Positions 16,170 to 25,195 of a DNA stretch of 64,000 nucleotides are shown here, piece after piece. The notes beneath the pieces were generated by a model, which saw only the letters and a program-made list of their open reading frames with translations, did no database searches and had not been told where the DNA came from. A program made the translations under genes and the position numbers. How positions within the stretch are numbered: position 1 is the first letter of the stretch; each line of letters opens with the position of its first letter. This DNA comes from Cyanosarcina radialis HA8281-LM2 (GTDB taxonomy: Bacteria > Cyanobacteriota > Cyanobacteriia > Cyanobacteriales > CCAP-1448), in assembly GCA_019359615.1 (NCBI GenBank), contig JAHHHA010000006.1, forward strand, positions 124,001 to 188,000, written 5' to 3'.

Positions 16170-16629
16170 GTTGGTTTCTAATGATTGGGAGATTTATTTT
16201 CACTCGCAATTATTTGGCAGTCAGTATCAAGAGTTGTTCGATCGCGTTTCTAGTTTGCGCGATAAATTAACACCAGCGGAATTTAAAACCCATGCCACAG
16301 TAAAGCTATTTGGTGCCATTACTGTCGCCATTGAAACCAAAATTCCCACCGATCCATTATCGAGTCATTTTGCCTTGACCGGGGCTTTAAAACGTTACGG
16401 ACGGGTGAAAAAGATGGGTTTACCAGAACGGTATCGGCTATTTTTTCGGGCGTTTGATACCCCGCAGTTGAAAGCAATTGTCATTTTGTGGTTGGGGTTT
16501 CCCCGGAAGGAAGGCGCTAAGGACGACTGCTATGAAGTGTTCGCTAAAATGGTGGCGCGAGGAACATTTCCCGAGCGCCTAGATGAATTGTTAGCAGATT
16601 GTGAAGTAATAATAGAGGAACCAGAGTAG
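16162..16629 (+). CDS. YhaV-family toxin
   Basis: A 155-residue protein resembling YhaV, a ribosome-associated RNase toxin of the RelE-like group. The conserved C-terminal region reads LTGALKRYGRVKKMGLPERY, LFFRAFDTPQLKAIVILWLG and DDCYEVFAKMVARGTFPERL, close to YhaV's LPxRYRLFFR...DxYxxFxxML pattern. The N-terminal WEIYFHSQLFGSQYQELFDR also fits. Intact and coupled by overlap to the PrlF-like antitoxin. RNase activity is inferred from the family. Confidence 0.82.
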   Translation: MAKLVSNDWEIYFHSQLFGSQYQELFDRVSSLRDKLTPAEFKTHATVKLFGAITVAIETKIPTDPLSSHFALTGALKRYGRVKKMGLPERYRLFFRAFDTPQLKAIVILWLGFPRKEGAKDDCYEVFAKMVARGTFPERLDELLADCEVIIEEPE

Positions 16630-16641
16630 TTAAGTAAAGAA

Positions 16642-16953
16642 ATGGAAGTAGAAGAAGCTATATTAAAACTTTCTAGATTTGGTCTTGTTGCTAAATTTAT
16701 TGGTGGTGAAGATCGCAGAATTATGGGAGGTACAGAAGTAACTAGAGAGCGTGAAATTGTTGTTTACCACCACTCTTTTGCGATTTATCGAGAAAATACT
16801 GATTGGATAGCTGCGGTTTGCGGTCCGGGTCAGTTTGACACGATTAGTGAAGTCAAATCGCTAGAAGAAGCAGTTGACGAAGTTTGTCGGATATACCGCG
16901 ACAGGAGAAGTAAGGGCGAACTGTATTCGTTAAGAATTACTGCTAAATTTTAA
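16642..16953 (+). CDS. Small protein of unknown function
   Basis: A 103-residue soluble protein that begins 12 bases after the toxin gene, so it may be co-transcribed. It is mixed alpha/beta, with a strand-rich centre (REIVVYHHSFAIYRENTDWI) and a C-terminal helix (VKSLEEAVDEVCRIYRDRR). I do not recognise the family. It could be a third component of the toxin-antitoxin operon, but no sequence evidence supports a specific role. Confidence 0.55.
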   Translation: MEVEEAILKLSRFGLVAKFIGGEDRRIMGGTEVTREREIVVYHHSFAIYRENTDWIAAVCGPGQFDTISEVKSLEEAVDEVCRIYRDRRSKGELYSLRITAKF

Positions 16954-17133
16954 GCAATATTGAGACAAAATAAGTTATTTTTGTAGAGATGGTAAAAACG
17001 ATCGCAATGTGCATCATCTCAATGCAGCTTTGGCATATCTAGCTTGAGTTAAGCAAGCTAAAGATGTTGAATTAAAAATTAAGTTCTGCGAAATTGGTAC
17101 TTTGGTGGATCGCGTATCGCCCTCTAAAAAATC

Positions 17134-18378
17134 ATGTTGTTAAAATCAACCCAGGAAAACGCCTCTGAGAATAATCGATCGTCGATCGGTCAATACCTGC
17201 AACAACTCTCGTCCGATCGCCAAGCCTCATCATTAGCAGGCGATGAGTTAGAACGGGCGCTGCAACTAGCGTTAGAGGTGCTGGAAAGGGGAGATTTTCA
17301 CGAACGGTGGGAAGCGGCCAAATTGTTGCCCAAATTGGGAACCGTGGCGATCGATCCTTTAATCGAGATCTTAGAAGACGAAGAAGCCGATCTAGAACTG
17401 CGCTGGTTTGCCGCCCGCATTCTCGGAGATTTTGACAGTCCGACAGTGGTGACATCCTTAATTAACTTGCTGCAATCGTCAGCCGATGAAGAGTTGGTAG
17501 AAATGGCAGCCAACGCTTTAGGACATCTAGGGACTTCAGCTATAGAAGCTTTGACGGCTTTGCTAGCCTCAGCAGAAACCCGATTGTTAGCCGCGCGATC
17601 GCTCTCTCAAATTCGCCATTCCGCCACCATTACCCCTCTACTTAGTGTCGTTGGCGATCCGGCAGTTGAAGTACGAGTAGTAGCGATCGAAGCCCTTAGC
17701 AGCTTTCACGACTCTCGGATTCCCCCAATACTGCTAGCAGCCTTAAGCGATTTAGCCGCCCTAGTGAGGAAAGAAGCCGTCATCGGTTTGGGATTGCGTG
17801 CCGATCTGCGAGAGGAATTAGATTTAATTAACCGCCTCCAACCGTTGCTATTTGACTTCAACATCGAAGTTTGTAACGCCGCTGCGATCGCGATCGGCCG
17901 GATGGGAACGAATGAAGCCGTTGGCGTTTTATTTGAGGTGTTAAAATCTCCAGCTACGCCGATACCCTTGCAAATATCGATCGTCAGGGCCATATCTTGG
18001 ATAGGAACGAGTGCGGCTTTAGAGTATTTGCAGCCAGGGCTGACTTTCACCTCTGAGGAAGTTTGCCAAGAAATCGTCAATCTTTTAGGGCGTTGGGAAA
18101 ATCCCCAGTTGCGAACTCAAGCGACCGAGATTTTAATTCATTTTCTCAACTCAGAACCGTCAATCGATCGATCGCCTCACATCAAACAATCTGTAGCCTT
18201 AGCATTAGGTCAATTAGGAGCAGAACGGGCGTTAACTCCCTTGGTTCAATTGCTAGCCGATCCCGATGTTGGCGTGAAACTGCACGCGATCGCGGCTTTA
18301 AAAACCTTGGCAGATAATTTGACTCCTGAGTTAAAGGAGGAAATAGCGATCGCTCTACAAGAGTGGCAAGCAAGCTAG
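17134..18378 (+). CDS. HEAT-repeat protein
   Basis: A 414-residue alpha-solenoid made almost wholly of HEAT repeats of about 30 residues. Typical units are WEAAKLLPKLGTVAIDPLIE, LVEMAANALGHLGTSAIEAL, VEVRVVAIEALSSFHD and VALALGQLGAERALTPLVQL. The PBS-lyase HEAT-like class in cyanobacteria includes phycobilin lyases (CpcE/F) and the phycobilisome degradation factor NblB, but also many unrelated scaffolds. No phycobilisome gene is nearby, so I assign only a protein-binding scaffold. Soluble, no signal peptide. Confidence 0.8.
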   Translation: MLLKSTQENASENNRSSIGQYLQQLSSDRQASSLAGDELERALQLALEVLERGDFHERWEAAKLLPKLGTVAIDPLIEILEDEEADLELRWFAARILGDFDSPTVVTSLINLLQSSADEELVEMAANALGHLGTSAIEALTALLASAETRLLAARSLSQIRHSATITPLLSVVGDPAVEVRVVAIEALSSFHDSRIPPILLAALSDLAALVRKEAVIGLGLRADLREELDLINRLQPLLFDFNIEVCNAAAIAIGRMGTNEAVGVLFEVLKSPATPIPLQISIVRAISWIGTSAALEYLQPGLTFTSEEVCQEIVNLLGRWENPQLRTQATEILIHFLNSEPSIDRSPHIKQSVALALGQLGAERALTPLVQLLADPDVGVKLHAIAALKTLADNLTPELKEEIAIALQEWQAS

Positions 18379-18451
18379 CCCCTCCTCTCTCCCTCACCTA
18401 AATGGGGCTACGGTCTATACATCAGTTATCGGTTATGCGGCTTCACCTCTC

Positions 18452-18569
18452 GATCCCCCTAAATCCCCCTTAAAAAGGGGGACTTTGAGAAGGTTTCCTC
18501 CTGCTTGGTGCAACCTGGACGGAAACTCGCCACGCCTTCCCCCCTTTTTAAGGGGGGCTAGGGGGGATC
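18452..18569. repeat. GATCCCCCTAAATCCCCC paired repeat
   Basis: Two inverted arms (CGATCCCCCTAAATCCCCCT and its inverse AAGGGGGGCTAGGGGGGATC) enclose a loop of about 55 bases. A copy with a much shorter loop is at 31966-32037. It lies in the spacer between the HEAT gene and metK, which are convergent, and could fold as a long hairpin. Confidence 0.8.
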
Positions 18570-18643
18570 TGGCAGGGATTGGGCATCAAAACTAGAGATA
18601 TGTATACACGCTAGTTTTGATGGGGTGAGGACCGGTTCGATCG

Positions 18644-19903
18644 CTAGACTGTAACTGCCATTAATTTTTTAGCAGCTTCTTGCAACAGGGCTGCTTTGTC
18701 AGTTTGTTCCCAAGGCAGATCCAAATCTTTCCGCCCGAAATGACCGTAAGCAGCTACATCTTGATAAAAGCGACCGTGGCGTTCTGCTGGTAGATGCCGC
18801 AAGTTGAACGCGTGAATGATGCCAGCGGGGCGCAGTTCAAAGTGTTCTTGCACCAATTCCAGCAAGCGTTCTTCTTCGATCTTCCCAGTCCCAAAAGTCT
18901 CCACCAGAATGCTAACCGGACGAGCCACCCCGATCGCATAACTGAGTTGAACTTCGCATTTTTCTGCCAAGCCAGCAGCGACAATATTTTTTGCCACGTA
19001 ACGGGCGGCATAGGCAGCCGAACGGTCTACTTTAGTAGGATCTTTACCAGAAAAAGCCCCACCACCATGACGAGAGTAGCCGCCATAAGTATCAACAATA
19101 ATTTTACGACCAGTTAAACCAGCATCTCCTTGAGGGCCGCCAATGACAAATTTGCCTGTCGGGTTGCACAAAAAGCGGGTGTTGGCATCGGGCTTGATCT
19201 CGATATCGGCAAACACTGGTTGCACCACTGTTTCCCACAGATCGGCTTTAATTTTGTCTTGCACCGCTTTTTCATCGGTAATATCGCCGATGGTGGCATC
19301 GTGTTGGGTAGAAACCAAGATCGTATCGATCCCTACAGGTCGTCCGTTCTCGTAAGCGACGCTAACTTGGGTTTTGCCATCGGGACGCAAGTAAGGTAAC
19401 TGTCCGGTCTTCCGCACTGCTGCTAGGCGGCGCGAAACTCGGTGAGCTAAGCTGATAGGTAAGGGCATGAGTTCTGGCGTTTCGTTGCAAGCAAAGCCAA
19501 ACATAATCCCTTGATCGCCTGCACCCACAGAATCGAAGGTGTCTTGGCTATCTTCCTCTCTAGTTTCTTGGGCGGTGTTAACACCTTGGGCAATGTCAGG
19601 AGATTGTTCGTCTAAGGCCAATAAAACTGTGCAACTGGTAGCCGAGAAACCGTTATCAGCATTGGTATAGCCAATATCGGCAATTTTTTTTCTGACTAAA
19701 TCGACAAAATTGACTTGGGCTTTGCAGGTGATTTCGCCTGTAATCAGTACCAAACCTGTATTGACAACTACTTCCGCAGCAACTCGACTGTGAGGATCTT
19801 GAGTCAGTAAGGCATCTAAAATTGTGTCAGAAATTTGATCGCAAATTTTATCTGGATGACCTTCTGTAACGGATTCGGATGTAAATAGGTAGCGACGAGA
19901 CAA
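18644..19903 (-). CDS. metK: S-adenosylmethionine synthase
   Basis: MetK, 419 residues, makes S-adenosylmethionine from methionine and ATP. It contains the signatures [36 protein letters not shown] (ATP site) and [20 protein letters not shown] (phosphate loop). The start is TTG at 19903, supported by a strong AGGAGG eight bases upstream; no ATG fits the family N-terminus. This rare start may limit translation. Two hairpins lie further upstream (19965-20009). It is convergent with the HEAT gene and divergent from the zinc-ribbon gene. Intact. Confidence 0.96.
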   Translation of the reverse strand: MSRRYLFTSESVTEGHPDKICDQISDTILDALLTQDPHSRVAAEVVVNTGLVLITGEITCKAQVNFVDLVRKKIADIGYTNADNGFSATSCTVLLALDEQSPDIAQGVNTAQETREEDSQDTFDSVGAGDQGIMFGFACNETPELMPLPISLAHRVSRRLAAVRKTGQLPYLRPDGKTQVSVAYENGRPVGIDTILVSTQHDATIGDITDEKAVQDKIKADLWETVVQPVFADIEIKPDANTRFLCNPTGKFVIGGPQGDAGLTGRKIIVDTYGGYSRHGGGAFSGKDPTKVDRSAAYAARYVAKNIVAAGLAEKCEVQLSYAIGVARPVSILVETFGTGKIEEERLLELVQEHFELRPAGIIHAFNLRHLPAERHGRFYQDVAAYGHFGRKDLDLPWEQTDKAALLQEAAKKLMAVTV

Positions 19904-19964
19904 GGATAGCTCCTCCTATTGTTGGGTTAAGGTAAGTTAAGCGAGGATGTTGGCTAGTGAACTA

Positions 19965-20009
19965 CCTCATCCACCAGGGGATGAGGCTTGCGATTTCAAC
20001 TCTTTGAAA
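19965..20009 (-). promoter_or_regulatory. Two tandem hairpins in the metK leader
   Basis: Read on the minus strand, TTTCAA-AGAG-TTGAAA (20009-19994) is followed by CCTCATCC-CCTGGT-GGATGAGG (19986-19965), about 60 bases before the TTG start. A GACCGCA direct repeat (20014-20020, 20032-20038) precedes them. The core of the known SAM riboswitch classes is not recognisable. This is a candidate structured leader only. Confidence 0.35.
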
Positions 20010-20133
20010 GGTAGACCGCAATAGGCTGATTGACCGCAGCCCTTCATAAGTATTTAATCTTTTTCTATGAAATACTTTAACCAGTAATCATAACAATAAA
20101 TTCCTCGGCGTGGGAGACAGGCAGGGCAAACGC

Positions 20134-20331
20134 ATGAAGAAAAAGGTATTTACCGACTCCGAACTGCACCAATGGCAGGTAAAAATTGCTATTGTCGATC
20201 GTCATAACATTTTTTGCCACTGCTGCACTTGCTCTTATGAGTGGGTGGACTCGGTTTGGGACGCTGCTTGCAATCGTTGTGGCAGTTGCGATGTGGAACG
20301 GATTTCCTGCTGGCAGTTCCCCGATGATTAA
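20134..20331 (+). CDS. Small zinc-ribbon protein
   Basis: A 65-residue protein starting MKKKVFTDSELHQWQVKIAI. Its second half has cysteines spaced as a zinc ribbon: CHCCTCSYEW, then 10 residues, then CNRCGSCDVE, ending ISCWQFPDD. This resembles small cyanobacterial zinc-ribbon proteins of unknown function. An in-frame ATG at 20110 would add eight residues; the 20134 start is preferred because MKKKVF looks like the natural N-terminus. An overlapping reverse-strand frame (20077-20343) lacks such motifs and is taken as a shadow. Confidence 0.65.
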   Translation: MKKKVFTDSELHQWQVKIAIVDRHNIFCHCCTCSYEWVDSVWDAACNRCGSCDVERISCWQFPDD

Positions 20332-20414
20332 ACTACTCCCCAAAAGGAGACGGACTTTTTTCGGTTTAATAAAATACGATAACTCTGTTCTTCCACCGAC
20401 AGCCTCTAGGATTT

Positions 20415-21371
20415 ATGAAACCATTGGTCAGTATTATTATTACTTCATATAATTATGGAATCTTCCTCAGAACTGCTATTGATAGTGCGTTGAATCAAAC
20501 TTATAAAAATCTGGAAGTTATTGTTATAGATGATGGTTCGACCGATGATTCTCAAGCAATTATCAGGAGCTATGGTAGTCAGATAGTGGCGAGTTGTAAA
20601 ATTCATCAAGGACAGTCATCTGCGCTTAATATCGGTTTCGAGAAAAGTTCTGGTGAAATTATCCACTTTTTAGATTCAGATGATATTTTCGATCTAGAAA
20701 AAGTAGAAAAAATTGTAGATATTTTTGAGAAAAAATCGAAAATTGGTTGGTGTTTTCATCCGCTGAAATATGTTGACAATAATAATAATGTGTTGGCGAT
20801 TTATCCCCCATCTCCCAGCGATCGAATCGATCTCATCGATTATCGCCACGAAATAGTTAATCTGGCCAAGAATTGTGCTTGGGGTCCACCGACAAGTGGA
20901 TTGAGTTTTCGCCGCTATTTGCTGAAGAAAATCCTTCCACTTCCTCTAGCTGTTACTCAATCGCCAGATACTTGTCTCAGAATTGTGGCTCTAGCTTTGG
21001 CAAAGGGGTATTTTTTAAACGAACCTTTATCAACAATGAGAATCCATGGAAATAATGCTAGATTTAATCGCCGACCGATAATTAGATTTTCTCAAGCTAT
21101 TTGGTTAAGAAATAAACTAACAGTCTGCCAAAAAATTGCTAATAAAATTTTTGCCCTCGGACTAAAAGAATACTGGAAGAGTGGGATTTATAATGAAAAA
21201 TACCAACTTCTTATCCAAATCTATTTGTCTAATATTTCGTTTCCCGAATTTGGGAAAATTATCCTGATGGCGATCTACTATCTGGGGAGAGATTTTATGT
21301 TTGTTTGCCTTAGATCGGGTTTCAGAAGCCACTCAAACCGTAAAATTTACCAGTTTAGGCAAAATTACTGA
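20415..21371 (+). CDS. Family 2 glycosyltransferase
   Basis: A 318-residue GT-A fold glycosyltransferase that would transfer a sugar from a nucleotide donor in polysaccharide or glycolipid synthesis. The N-terminal domain has VSIIITSYNYGIFLRTAIDS, VIVIDDGSTDDSQAII and the metal-binding HFLDSDDIFD. The C-terminal 100 residues are basic and hydrophobic, with a possible amphipathic membrane-contact helix. Donor and acceptor cannot be read from the sequence. The next gene on the same strand encodes a 2OG oxygenase, 137 bases on. The local DNA is A/T-richer than its surroundings, which could indicate transfer. Confidence 0.88.
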   Translation: MKPLVSIIITSYNYGIFLRTAIDSALNQTYKNLEVIVIDDGSTDDSQAIIRSYGSQIVASCKIHQGQSSALNIGFEKSSGEIIHFLDSDDIFDLEKVEKIVDIFEKKSKIGWCFHPLKYVDNNNNVLAIYPPSPSDRIDLIDYRHEIVNLAKNCAWGPPTSGLSFRRYLLKKILPLPLAVTQSPDTCLRIVALALAKGYFLNEPLSTMRIHGNNARFNRRPIIRFSQAIWLRNKLTVCQKIANKIFALGLKEYWKSGIYNEKYQLLIQIYLSNISFPEFGKIILMAIYYLGRDFMFVCLRSGFRSHSNRKIYQFRQNY

Positions 21372-21508
21372 TGTCAAACTAATTCGCAATTTTCAATTGG
21401 CAGTTGGCAATTAATACCCCGTAACTGAAGCTGTTACCAGTAACAGCGAGTTTCCTCCTCTGTTTTTTCCATAAATGAATTTAGTTGTTCCTCGTCGTGA
21501 GAGATCGT

Positions 21509-22330
21509 ATGAATTCATCTTCTACCATATTTAGTATCCAGCCAGAGCGTTTAGATGATTTGGCTAATAAATATCGCCTTAATTATTCCACCGCTAGCCC
21601 TTTTCCTCACGTTATTATCGATGATTTTTTTCCCGAATCAGTGCTAAACAATATTATTAATGAGTTTCCTAAGCCTGACGAGATCGATTGGGAAATTTTC
21701 GCTCATTCTCGCGCCCAAAAACTCGGCTCGACCTCGGAATTACAAATGGGAGAAGCGACTCGCTTACTTTTATATCAACTCAACTCAGGCATCTTTATTA
21801 ATTTCTTAGAACGGTTGACAGGAATTGCGGGAATTATTCCCGACCCTCACTTTTGGGGAGGTGGTTTACATCAAATAGAAAGAGGTGGATATCTCAAAAT
21901 TCATGCAGATTTTAATCGCCATCCGAAGCTAAGTTTAGATCGTCGCTTAAATCTGATCCTGTATCTGAACCAAGATTGGCCGGAAGAATATGGCGGACAT
22001 TTGGAAATGTGGAATCGAGATCTGAGTCGATGCGAGCAAAAAATTCTGCCCATTTTTAATCGATGCGTTATTTTTAATTGCACTTCTTTTTCCTATCACG
22101 GACATCCCGAACCCTTGAATTGCCCATCTGCTCGGACCCGCCGCTCGCTGGCAGTTTATTACTACACTAATGGCCAACCATCTGACGAAATAGCTGCACC
22201 TCATAGCTCTCGGTATCCGACTCGACCTGGAGAAAAAAGCTCTAGATCGACTGACGCAATTAAAGCAATTTTCAAGAAATTTATACCACCGATCGCGATC
22301 GATATCAAAAACTATCTCAAAAATAGGTGA
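21509..22330 (+). CDS. 2-oxoglutarate/Fe(II) oxygenase
   Basis: A 273-residue protein of the prolyl-4-hydroxylase-like 2OG-Fe(II) superfamily. The metal site is visible as LKIHADFNRHP (HxD), and a distal His in SYHGHPEPL followed by an Arg-rich segment (ARTRRSLAVYYY) for 2-oxoglutarate. The core includes LNLILYLNQDWPEEYGGHLE, the family's double-stranded helix. ATG 21509 is preferred over a TTG at 21485. Substrate is unknown; the neighbouring glycosyltransferase suggests sugar or glycan-linked chemistry, but this is weak. Confidence 0.83.
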   Translation: MNSSSTIFSIQPERLDDLANKYRLNYSTASPFPHVIIDDFFPESVLNNIINEFPKPDEIDWEIFAHSRAQKLGSTSELQMGEATRLLLYQLNSGIFINFLERLTGIAGIIPDPHFWGGGLHQIERGGYLKIHADFNRHPKLSLDRRLNLILYLNQDWPEEYGGHLEMWNRDLSRCEQKILPIFNRCVIFNCTSFSYHGHPEPLNCPSARTRRSLAVYYYTNGQPSDEIAAPHSSRYPTRPGEKSSRSTDAIKAIFKKFIPPIAIDIKNYLKNR

Positions 22331-22359
22331 TATCGAATCCGGTTAAACACCCATAATAA

Positions 22360-22390
22360 GAAACCCAACGCTCCTAGGGTGTTGGGTTTC
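22360..22390. terminator. Hairpin between convergent genes
   Basis: A perfect 10-bp stem, GAAACCCAAC (22360-22369) with GTTGGGTTTC (22381-22390), and an 11-base loop, between the convergent oxygenase and methyltransferase genes. It is followed by CAACCCAACCTAC, part of a wider repeat family (27361, 31027, 50988). There is no long T-tract, so its role as a terminator is uncertain. Confidence 0.45.
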
Positions 22391-22449
22391 ACTCCGTTCA
22401 ACCCAACCTACTAGCTCCTGAACTTCTGAACTCCTAAACTCCTGAACTT

Positions 22450-23073
22450 CTATTTTCTGGCATGAATTACTTGTAAGCTACCACCAGCATATAAGGTGCG
22501 ATCGCTGGCTGCAAATCCCACCCCTGCTAGACGTTCCACTAAATTGGTTTCGAGCAGTTGCCAAGCGGTTTCGGTTTCAAACAAGGTTAAAAATAAAGAC
22601 AATCCAGGCCACAATAACCAATTACTAGGGGGGTGAAAATCTACTAGGGCAAATATGCCACCGGGCTTGAGGACTCGATATACTTCTTGAAAAATCTTTG
22701 ACAATTGCTCGGAGTTCATTTCGTGCATGGCGACGCTGGTATGGACTAAATCGAAGCTAGCATCAGAGAATGGCATTTCTTCAGCTAAAGCTTCTACATA
22801 AGAAGCTCCAGGAACGTTTTTTTGCGCTCGGTTGAGCGATAGAGGCGAAATATCTAGTCCGGTGACATCTTGGGAAGATTTAACTAAAAATCGCGTCGCT
22901 TGCCCGCTGCCGCAACAAAGATCTAAAACTTTGGTGGTAGAGTCGATTTTCAACCCTTTTAAAGCTAGCTGACGAAACCTGGCTTCACCGCCGACGCTGA
23001 GGGCTGCTACGCCCGAAATCGCATCGTACAACCACTGATAGCGATAACTCCAAGTTCTTAAGATTGTGGCCAC
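22450..23073 (-). CDS. Class I SAM-dependent methyltransferase
   Basis: A methyltransferase of about 207 residues with the Rossmann motif KVLDLCCGSGQATRFLVKSS, acidic motif II (DVTGLDISPLSLNRA), and YRVLKPGGIFALVDFH, placing it in the UbiE/Methyltransf_11 group. The GTG at 23073 (VATILRTWSYRYQ) is preferred. An ATG at 23124 would add MPHAPCPITF..., which is encoded by a CCCATGC heptad repeat and is probably spurious. Substrate unknown; the C-terminal half contains hydrophobic helices (LLWPGLSLFLTLFE), suggesting membrane or lipid proximity. Confidence 0.85.
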   Translation of the reverse strand: MATILRTWSYRYQWLYDAISGVAALSVGGEARFRQLALKGLKIDSTTKVLDLCCGSGQATRFLVKSSQDVTGLDISPLSLNRAQKNVPGASYVEALAEEMPFSDASFDLVHTSVAMHEMNSEQLSKIFQEVYRVLKPGGIFALVDFHPPSNWLLWPGLSLFLTLFETETAWQLLETNLVERLAGVGFAASDRTLYAGGSLQVIHARK

Positions 23074-23373
23074 GGGGAAATCTCCGCTAAAAAGAAAGGT
23101 TATAGGGCATGGGGCATGGGGCATGGGGTAGAGGAATAGCCATATATTCCTTATTCTGCTCGCGTACTTAGAGATTTGGGAGGTAGTAATACGATGTGTC
23201 TATTCCCCGATTTCATAAATTTTTAGTTGGGGGCTGATATCTAAGTAGATGAATTTACCAGGTTAATCCGATTATGCTCGATCGACTCTATGCTAACCAA
23301 TTCTGGCTGAGGGAAAACCCCGATTTTCTTAGTATATTAGTGCCAAACACGGCCAGCTAGGAGAATAACTGCT

Positions 23374-24048
23374 GTGGACGAACGACTTCGAGATTTAATT
23401 TCCCAAGTATGTCAGTATGAAATTGCTAGTCTAGAGCGACAGCAAGCACTAAATCGATTGTTAAGAGCGATCGCGCAATTACCGGGGATTTACAAATCGT
23501 CTCACCAAGACTATCCAGAGGCCTTTAATCGTACCTTGGAATGGGTCTGCAAGAATATCGATCGCTTTGAGGTCAATTCGCCTTCGGTGCAAAAAAGTTT
23601 TGTAGTCTGGATTAACGGCTATCTTAAATGGCGTATCCGCGATTTGTATATTCCAGACGATCGCTATAGTTTTATTACTAGTAATGATGCAGATGGGGCA
23701 ATAGATTTGATAGAAAGTATTCCCGATCCTAAATTTTCGATCGGTTTGCTCGATTTAAAAATTGCTGAGATGCAAGCAACCAAACTAGAACGACAAGGAC
23801 TATTAATTAAGCAATATATCGAACGAGATCCAGAAAATATTCTGTCAACTTGTCATCTCAGAAAAGACTCGCAATGTCATTGTCATTTATTGGCTTCCCG
23901 GTTGCTGATAGCAGAACCACCTCAAAGTATTGCTGATGTGTCTCGCGAATTGAACGTTAACAATCAAACTATCTATTCTCATTGGAAACAAAAATGCCTG
24001 CCTTTACTTCAAGAAATTGCTCGGCGTTTTGGCGATTTACCTCAATAA
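23374..24048 (+). CDS. Sigma-70-like factor, cyanobacterial DUF1822-associated type
   Basis: A 224-residue protein starting at GTG 23374 with AGGAG upstream. The region AFNRTLEWVCKNIDRFEVNS...SFVVWINGYLKWRIRDLYI resembles sigma region 2, and the C-terminus SIADVSRELNVNNQTIYSHW is a region-4-like helix-turn-helix. A cysteine/histidine-rich stretch between them (STCHLRKDSQCHCHLLASRL) could bind metal. Related small sigma-like genes sit upstream of DUF1822 and CHAT genes in cyanobacteria. Here the same order occurs. It would direct RNA polymerase to specific promoters; DNA targets are unknown. Confidence 0.72.
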   Translation: MDERLRDLISQVCQYEIASLERQQALNRLLRAIAQLPGIYKSSHQDYPEAFNRTLEWVCKNIDRFEVNSPSVQKSFVVWINGYLKWRIRDLYIPDDRYSFITSNDADGAIDLIESIPDPKFSIGLLDLKIAEMQATKLERQGLLIKQYIERDPENILSTCHLRKDSQCHCHLLASRLLIAEPPQSIADVSRELNVNNQTIYSHWKQKCLPLLQEIARRFGDLPQ

Positions 24049-24065
24049 GGGCGAAAAATTTGCCT

Positions 24066-24115
24066 GGGCGATTGAAATCGCGGCTATATAATCAAAGTCC
24101 GCCTGCGCGGACTTC
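24066..24115. repeat. Cyanobacterial palindromic repeat (AGTCCGCCTGCGCGGACT type)
   Basis: Two hairpins in series: GCGATTGAAATCGC, then GGCTATATAATCAA, then AGTCCGCCTGCGCGGACT. A second, inverted copy is at 42035-42095. It lies between the sigma-like and DUF1822 genes, where it could affect mRNA processing. Confidence 0.75.
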
Positions 24116-24175
24116 AGCAAATGAACTTACTTATCGGGATTTTTAGCAGTTAAATAGATCGGAAGAAAAAAAACT

Positions 24176-25138
24176 ATGAATCTCACATCATCTCAAGCAA
24201 TAACTGTTTTACTAGATAAACACGCCCATCGTTACGCTCGACAATTTGCTACCGAACAAGCAAGCGTAGAGAAAGGCAAACAAGTTTATTTAAATACTTT
24301 AGCTGTTTGTGCCGTACAGACTTATTTGAAATGGTTATCGATTCCAACTGCTCTCGATCGCAGCGATTGTTGGCATCCTGGGTTAAGAGCAACTTTTAAT
24401 GCGGCCGATCTAGTTTTACCTCAAATTGGTAAGTTAGAATGTCGTCCGATAATAGGTGGCGATCGCGTTTTAATTTTACCACCAGAAGCGATCGACAACC
24501 GAATTGGTTATGTAGCAGTCGAATTTCAGGAAGAATTAGATCGAGTGCAACTTCTAGGCTTTCTCAAACCGAGTACAATTATTAACCCATTAGAACCAAT
24601 ACCTCTCGATCGATTGTCAGATTTAGACGCTCTCATTGAGACGCTCGATCGATGTCGCAATAAGATTAATTTACGTCAATGGTTAAATGGAATTTTTGAA
24701 TCGGAGTGGCAACCATTAGAGGTGCTATTAGCGACACACGGTAAAGCGTTTAGAACTGGTGCTAATCTCTCAGAGGTAAGCCAGCAGCGAGGAAAATTAA
24801 TTCGCTGGAAAATTGCTGGAGAAACTCAAACAACGATATTAGCAATAAAGCTGAAGGATAAATCATCACAGATAGTTGATATTAGCTTGGGGATTTACCC
24901 TTTGCTAGAAACAGAATCGTCGCTCGCTACTAATCTCATCGCAGACGAGCAAATAGACAGCTTAACGCCAAAATTACAGATAACAGTATTAGATGAATTG
25001 GGTAATACTTGTATGTCGGCTCAAACTCAAAACACCAACCAGTGGATAAAACTAGAATTTAGTTGTCAATTTGAAGAAACATTTACCGTTCAAATAAATT
25101 GGGGAGAAACGATTATTACCGAACAGTTCGTTGTTTGA
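24176..25138 (+). CDS. DUF1822 family protein
   Basis: A 320-residue protein of the DUF1822 family, almost confined to cyanobacteria and often found beside sigma-like and CHAT genes. The N-terminal part shows the typical HAHRYARQFATEQASVEKGK and VYLNTLAVCAVQTYLKWLSI, then IGYVAVEFQEELDRVQLLGF. The C-terminal third is predicted to be beta-rich (LKLQITVLDELG and FEETFTVQINWGE-like strands). No catalytic motif or membrane segment is visible. From context it may link the sigma-like factor to the CHAT protease, for example as an inhibitor or cleavage target; this is inference. Confidence 0.82.
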   Translation: MNLTSSQAITVLLDKHAHRYARQFATEQASVEKGKQVYLNTLAVCAVQTYLKWLSIPTALDRSDCWHPGLRATFNAADLVLPQIGKLECRPIIGGDRVLILPPEAIDNRIGYVAVEFQEELDRVQLLGFLKPSTIINPLEPIPLDRLSDLDALIETLDRCRNKINLRQWLNGIFESEWQPLEVLLATHGKAFRTGANLSEVSQQRGKLIRWKIAGETQTTILAIKLKDKSSQIVDISLGIYPLLETESSLATNLIADEQIDSLTPKLQITVLDELGNTCMSAQTQNTNQWIKLEFSCQFEETFTVQINWGETIITEQFVV

Positions 25139-25195
25139 ATAAACTTTCTTCTTACTTGGTGTTCTTTGTGCTTTGGTGGTTCGTTACCTCTGAAA

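Noticed and set aside
17706-18080. A 124-codon reverse open frame over the HEAT-repeat gene
   Set aside because: The HEAT frame has clear repeat structure; the reverse frame has none and no start signal.
19904-20100. Known SAM riboswitch before metK
   Set aside because: Hairpins are present, but the conserved core of known SAM-binding RNA classes is not recognisable.
20077-20343. An 88-codon reverse frame overlapping the zinc-ribbon gene
   Set aside because: The plus strand shows ordered cysteine pairs; the reverse frame shows no motif.
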